Below are positions 5,349-8,546 of a stretch of 8,546 nt of DNA, piece after piece (the stretch's first letter is position 1; every line of letters begins with the position of its first letter). The notes beneath the pieces are model-generated. The model saw only the letters and a program-made list of their open reading frames with translations. It had not been told where the DNA came from and did no database searches. The translations under genes and the position numbers were made by a program. This DNA is from Lentisphaerota bacterium. Lineage in GTDB: Bacteria > Verrucomicrobiota > Kiritimatiellia > RFP12 > JAAYLN01. The stretch covers positions 1-8,546 of the forward strand of contig JAAYZJ010000027.1 of assembly GCA_012514915.1 (NCBI GenBank), written 5' to 3'.

Positions 5349-6356
5349 ATGCTGGATGTCTCGATTGTCGTCGCCGTCTACAACGAGGAGGAGAGCCTGC
5401 CGCCGCTGTGCGAGCAGCTCGACCGGGTCATGCGCGGCCTGAAGAAGCGCTACGAGATCATCCTGGTCGACGACGGCAGCCGGGACGACTCCTGGCCCGT
5501 CATGCTCCGCCTGGCGCAGCAGATTCCCTGCCTGCGCCTGATCCGCTTCCGCCGCAATTTCGGGCAGACGCCGGCAATCGCGGCCGGCTTCGATGCCGCC
5601 GAGGGCGAAGTGGTCATCACGCTCGATGCCGACATGCAGAACGACCCCGCCGACATCCCCATGCTGCTCGACCGCATCGCTTCCGGAGTCGATGTCGTCA
5701 GCGGCTGGCGCAAGGACCGCCAGGACCGTTTTCTGGACCGCAAGCTCCCGTCGATGCTCGCCAACGCCCTGATCAGCCGGATCACCGGCGTGCACCTGCA
5801 CGACTACGGCTGTTCGCTGAAGGCCTACCGGCGCGACATCATCAAGAACCTCAAGCTCTACGGCGAAATGCACCGCTTCGTGCCGGCGCTGGCGAGCTGG
5901 GTCGGCGGCAAGATCGAGGAAGTGCCGGTACGGCACCATGCGCGCCGCTTCGGCACCTCCAAATACGGCATCTCGCGGACGCTGCGCGTCGTGCTCGACC
6001 TGATGACCGTCAAGTTCATCCTGCAGTACAGCACCCGCCCGATCCAGATCTTCGGCCGCATCGGCCTGAAGTTCGGCGCGCTGGCCCTGCTGATGCTGGC
6101 GCTGGTCGCCGCCGACTGGCTGGCGGGCGCCACCGGCGCCTACGGCGGCGATGGCTGGCTCGGCGTGCTGAACATCACCGAGCACACCTACCTGCACAAG
6201 CGTCCCTTCTGGGTGATCACCCCACTGGTGTTTCTCGGCTTCTGCCTGCAGTTCATCACCCTGGGGCTCATGGCCGAAATCCAGACCCGCACCTATCACG
6301 AATCGCAGAACAAGCCGGTCTATGTCATCCGCGAGACCGCAAGATCGAAGGAGTGA
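5349..6356 (+). CDS. Family 2 glycosyltransferase, polyprenyl-phosphate sugar transferase type (GtrB/ArnC/DPM1-like)
   Basis: 335 aa. Probably moves a sugar from a nucleotide donor to a polyprenyl phosphate at the inner face of the membrane, giving a lipid-linked sugar for envelope glycan or protein modification; donor and acceptor are not readable. The GT-A domain opens with VSIVVAVYNEEESL (4-17), then ILVDDGSRDDS (38-48), RNFGQTPAIAAGFD (69-82), and the metal-binding DAD at 93-95 followed by MQNDP. The YGCSLKAYRR and RRFGTSKYG stretches are typical of this subfamily. Two C-terminal membrane segments, about 238-260 and 287-309, anchor it with a short cytoplasmic tail. Co-transcription with glucose-6-phosphate isomerase suits a role using hexose-derived donors. 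It converges on the amidase gene with a 39-bp gap. Confidence 0.9.
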   Translation: MLDVSIVVAVYNEEESLPPLCEQLDRVMRGLKKRYEIILVDDGSRDDSWPVMLRLAQQIPCLRLIRFRRNFGQTPAIAAGFDAAEGEVVITLDADMQNDPADIPMLLDRIASGVDVVSGWRKDRQDRFLDRKLPSMLANALISRITGVHLHDYGCSLKAYRRDIIKNLKLYGEMHRFVPALASWVGGKIEEVPVRHHARRFGTSKYGISRTLRVVLDLMTVKFILQYSTRPIQIFGRIGLKFGALALLMLALVAADWLAGATGAYGGDGWLGVLNITEHTYLHKRPFWVITPLVFLGFCLQFITLGLMAEIQTRTYHESQNKPVYVIRETARSKE

Positions 6357-6395
6357 ACGACTGGAGTATGCGCATCTTTCGCGCTGGTGTGCGAC

Positions 6396-7433
6396 TCAAG
6401 GCGCATCGGAAGCCGTTTCTTTGACCTCCTCATCCCCGTCCTCCGTCCCATCTTCCGTCCCGCCGACGTCGTCCGCCGGTGGGCACGGCGCCGGGCTGGT
6501 CGCTTTCCCGGGAGCGTCGGCCGCGAGATGGCGCGCATACTCGAGCACCCCGCTGGCCACGGCGTCCGCCAGCCGTGCGCGGTACCAGCCGCTGGCCAGC
6601 CGTTCGGCTTCGCGGCCATTCGAGAGAAAGCCCACTTCGATCAGCGCCGCCGGACAGGGCGCCTGCCGTAGAACCTGGAACCGGGCGCGGCGGAGGCCGC
6701 GGTCGGCTGAATGGCGCCTGCCGGGGATCTGTCGGTGGATGTGGTAGCCGAGCAGCGTGTTGTGCCGATCATGCCCGTTGCCGGCGCGCGGACGGTCGGA
6801 GAGCGTGCCCGCGCCGGTCGGCGGGTGGCCGGCGAGGGGCATGACATAGGTTTCGCGTCCGCTCGCCAGGCGGTTTCCGGCCGTATTGGCATGCAGACTG
6901 ACGAAGACGTCGGCCCGCCAGGCGCCGGCCAGCGCCGTCCGTTCCGACAGCGTCAGGAAGGTGTCGTTGGTCCGCGTGTAGCCCACCGCCATCCCCGCCG
7001 TCTCGAGCCGCGCACCGATGCGCAGCGCCAGATCGAGCACGAGCTCTTTTTCCAGCAGGTGCGGCGCGCTGGATGACGCGCCACCATCCTCGCCGCCGTG
7101 GCCGGGATCGAGCATGACACGCAGTGGCGCCGGCTCCCGGGACGGCTGGCTGAAGAGGGGGAGCAGCACCCGTTCGACATCGGCCGCGGCCAAGTTCACC
7201 AGGCTGGTTCCAGCCGGTTCAGCCACGGCGTTCAACCAGACGGCCACGCCGTTCAGCTCGGCGCGGCGCATGCCGGGAAAGAACCGCAGGCGGTTGGTGC
7301 CATCGCCGATGTCGATGGTCTCGGCGCGTTCGACACACGACGACCAGCCCAGCATCTGCTGCAGGGCCGCCAGCGGCACCGGTTCACCGCCGCCCGTCGC
7401 GCCGACCGCCGCCAGCGCCAGCCACAGGCACAC
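6396..7433 (-). CDS. N-acetylmuramoyl-L-alanine amidase (Amidase_3), secreted
   Basis: Zinc amidase cutting the bond between MurNAc and L-Ala in peptidoglycan, probably in the periplasm. With the GTG at 7433-7431 as start it has 345 aa. A short hydrophobic leader (CLWLALAAVGATGG) is followed by a roughly 60-residue segment at about 20-90 that looks like a small beta domain (RRAELNGVAVWLN), loosely like copper amine oxidase N-terminal or AMIN-type modules. The catalytic domain has MLDPGHGGEDGG (Zn ligand H112), LLEKELVLDLALRI (Zn ligand E128), FVSLHAN (Zn ligand H181) and ALIEVGFLSN (catalytic E266). A 30-residue acidic tail rich in Glu, Asp, Thr and Gly ends the protein. The frame stays open upstream to 7688, but that stretch runs through the terminator hairpin of the next gene and is not credible. 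The start is uncertain: GGAG sits only 2 nt before the GTG. Confidence 0.85.
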   Translation of the reverse strand: MCLWLALAAVGATGGGEPVPLAALQQMLGWSSCVERAETIDIGDGTNRLRFFPGMRRAELNGVAVWLNAVAEPAGTSLVNLAAADVERVLLPLFSQPSREPAPLRVMLDPGHGGEDGGASSSAPHLLEKELVLDLALRIGARLETAGMAVGYTRTNDTFLTLSERTALAGAWRADVFVSLHANTAGNRLASGRETYVMPLAGHPPTGAGTLSDRPRAGNGHDRHNTLLGYHIHRQIPGRRHSADRGLRRARFQVLRQAPCPAALIEVGFLSNGREAERLASGWYRARLADAVASGVLEYARHLAADAPGKATSPAPCPPADDVGGTEDGTEDGDEEVKETASDAP

Positions 7434-7638
7434 TCTCCGGGTGGATTGCGTTGCTACACCCCTTGGCGACTTCCGCCTGCAGGCGGGACTCCGGCGCGGC
7501 TGAGCCGATAGAACCTCTTGTGTTGGATCTACCGGGCGAACACACGACCTTCTCCTCCGCTTGCCCACGGTTACATGCTCTTCCTGCGCACCCACGTCGC
7601 CAACCCAGTACGCGACGCTCCTGCCGCTCTCAGACAAA
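7434..7638. other. Intergenic stretch upstream of the amidase
   Basis: About 200 bp with no supported gene. It must contain the amidase promoter if that gene is transcribed alone, but I see no convincing -35/-10 pair on the minus strand. The only structure noted is a 14-bp perfect palindrome, CCGCCTGCAGGCGG, at 7473-7486, about 40 bp upstream of the assumed amidase start. Confidence 0.4.
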
Positions 7639-7676
7639 CGATACGCCGGAACACCTTCCGGGATTCCGGCGTATCG
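7639..7676 (-). terminator. Intrinsic-terminator-like hairpin after the secreted-protein gene
   Basis: A perfect 13-bp inverted repeat, 7639-7651 (CGATACGCCGGAA) with 7664-7676, around a 12-nt loop. On the minus strand it starts 28 nt after the stop codon at 7704-7706 and is followed by TTTGTCTG, a weak T-run. It separates the large gene from the amidase downstream. Confidence 0.65.
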
Positions 7677-7703
7677 GTCCGTCGGCACGCGTTCGTGCGC
7701 GTC

Positions 7704-8546
7704 CTACCGGATGACCGCCCGGTAGAAGCGCGAGGGGTCGCTCACGCCGGGGAAGACGTACGTGTGTTCGTCGCCGCCTTCGCCGTCGTTGAACTGCGCA
7801 CCCGAGATCTCGGTGCCGGCGACCTCCGCGAACCCGCCCGACAACAGACTGGCGCGCGACTCCAGAACGAGCGTTCCGTTGATGTCGCCGTTGTTGAATC
7901 CAGAGTTGACCGTGTCGCGATCCAGACGCACCGTGACGTGCAGGTCGCCGCCGACCCAGGCGATATCGGTCACGCGGAGGGTGGCCGTCGTATCGGTCGT
8001 CGGGTCGGTATTGAGCAGGAACTCGTCCTCCACGCCGAACGCGTCGCCGTCGCCCTGGGCAACCGCCGCCTCCGACCACTGCGACAGCCAGTCGATCGAC
8101 ACCGCCTCGCCGTAGGTGTCGACCGCGACGAAGGTGACGTGGTTGCTGACGTCGCCCGCCATGGCGGCTGTGGACCAGAGGTAGTTGCTCGTGCCGACCG
8201 CCTCGGGAACCGCGTCGCCGTTGGAGGTGAACGCCCCGATGCGGTACCACGGATCGGCCGCGTACTGGATCGCGGCGGGACTACCGGAGGCGATCGAGTC
8301 GGTGAGCAACGTCGCGGCAAGCCCGTCGTGCAAGCCGTGCGGGCCAATGACGGAAGTCAGCAGGAAGTAGCCACCCGGCTCGGGCGTGATGTCGACCAGG
8401 AACTGCGAATTGTTGACGTTGCCCGGCGTCCGGGTGCCGCCCGCGCTGGTCGGCCAGTAGAAGTCGTCGAGCGAGTCGCCCGGCTCGTCGCCCAGGAGAC
8501 TGAGCGACTGGACGGAGAGATACGCCTTGTTGCCCGCATAGGTGTA
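7704..8546 (-). CDS. C-terminal part of a large, probably secreted protein (5'-partial)
   Basis: The frame is open from the right edge, giving 280 residues to TAG at 7706-7704. Codons before the internal TTG at 8333 also read as sensible protein (NSQFLVDITPEPGGYFLLTS), so the gene starts beyond the window. The visible part is acidic, almost cysteine-free and beta-rich, as in exported proteins. It shows a NHVTFVAVDTYGEAVSIDWL stretch, then GDGDAFGVEDEFLLNTDPT, a variant of the 'DGDG..D..E...GTDP' linker common in PVC and Bacteroidota exported proteins, and last a domain of about 90 residues ending in SRFYRAVIR. That ending resembles the C-terminal '.rFYR..' modules of secreted verrucomicrobial-type proteins. 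There is no PEP-CTERM or LPXTG signal. The catalytic or binding role would be in the missing N-terminal part and cannot be inferred. Confidence 0.75.
   Translation of the reverse strand, partial: YTYAGNKAYLSVQSLSLLGDEPGDSLDDFYWPTSAGGTRTPGNVNNSQFLVDITPEPGGYFLLTSVIGPHGLHDGLAATLLTDSIASGSPAAIQYAADPWYRIGAFTSNGDAVPEAVGTSNYLWSTAAMAGDVSNHVTFVAVDTYGEAVSIDWLSQWSEAAVAQGDGDAFGVEDEFLLNTDPTTDTTATLRVTDIAWVGGDLHVTVRLDRDTVNSGFNNGDINGTLVLESRASLLSGGFAEVAGTEISGAQFNDGEGGDEHTYVFPGVSDPSRFYRAVIR

Noticed and set aside
5265..6299. A 344-codon minus-strand open frame across the glycosyltransferase
   Set aside because: The plus strand encodes a full GT2 enzyme with RBS and motifs; the antisense frame is a composition-driven shadow. 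The same applies to the minus frames at 4541-5350 and 3680-4411.
6357..6395. Bidirectional terminator between the converging glycosyltransferase and amidase genes
   Set aside because: Only a weak stem with G-U pairs (near 6370-6392) and no T-run on either strand.
7473..7486. Palindrome CCGCCTGCAGGCGG upstream of the amidase as an operator
   Set aside because: It is short, GC-rich and single, with no promoter nearby to give it context. Chance is a fair explanation in this composition.
7434..7688. N-terminal extension of the amidase to the ATG at 7688
   Set aside because: The extension starts beyond the hairpin at 7639-7676, which terminates the neighbouring gene, has no family-like sequence, and would bury the hydrophobic leader about 85 residues into the protein.
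1..8546. CRISPR array, insertion sequence, or complete defence or phage module
   Set aside because: No spaced direct repeats, transposase motifs or defence-gene signatures were seen. The only mobile-element trace is the dead integrase.

Overview
The window is a high-GC bacterial chromosome segment of mixed housekeeping and accessory genes. Large secreted right-handed beta-helix proteins, an anaerobic sulfatase-maturating radical SAM enzyme, and a secreted-protein C-terminus of the 'VEDEFLLNTDP ... RFYRAVIR' type together suggest an anaerobic polysaccharide-degrading member of the PVC group (Kiritimatiellota, Lentisphaerota or Verrucomicrobiota). This placement is an inference from gene style, not from a marker gene.

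Layout. (1) 2-1296 (+): 3' part of a beta-helix protein gene that enters from the left edge, with an apparent one-base frameshift near 404-406. (2) 1297-1884: gene debris. An opposite-strand scrap of another beta-helix gene (1324-1431) abuts an internally deleted tyrosine integrase pseudogene (about 1448-1869) that ends against the terminator of a tRNA gene. (3) 1829-2317: a compact RNA locus. tRNA-Ala(CGC) (-) has its own promoter and a strong intrinsic terminator. Divergent from it, a TTGACA promoter drives a 32-codon Arg/Lys-rich ORF, then a GC hairpin, then tRNA-Cys(GCA). (4) 2323-3570 (-): anaerobic sulfatase-maturating enzyme with all expected cluster cysteines and a C-terminal SEC-C zinc motif. 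(5) 3710-6356 (+): glucose-6-phosphate isomerase followed after 19 bp by a GT2 polyprenyl-phosphate-type glycosyltransferase, a likely operon. (6) 6396-7433 (-): secreted N-acetylmuramoyl-L-alanine amidase. (7) 7639-7676: intrinsic-terminator-like hairpin. (8) 7704-8546 (-): C-terminal 280 residues of a large, probably secreted protein that continues past the right edge.

How the genes fit together. The isomerase, glycosyltransferase and amidase fit sugar supply, envelope glycan assembly and peptidoglycan remodelling. The sulfatase-maturating enzyme activates sulfatases, which must lie elsewhere. The beta-helix genes are candidates for extracellular polysaccharide binding or cleavage. The debris beside tRNA-Ala looks like an old integration site. 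No complete new defence or mobile system is visible. The least explained element is the tiny basic ORF that appears to share a transcript with tRNA-Cys.
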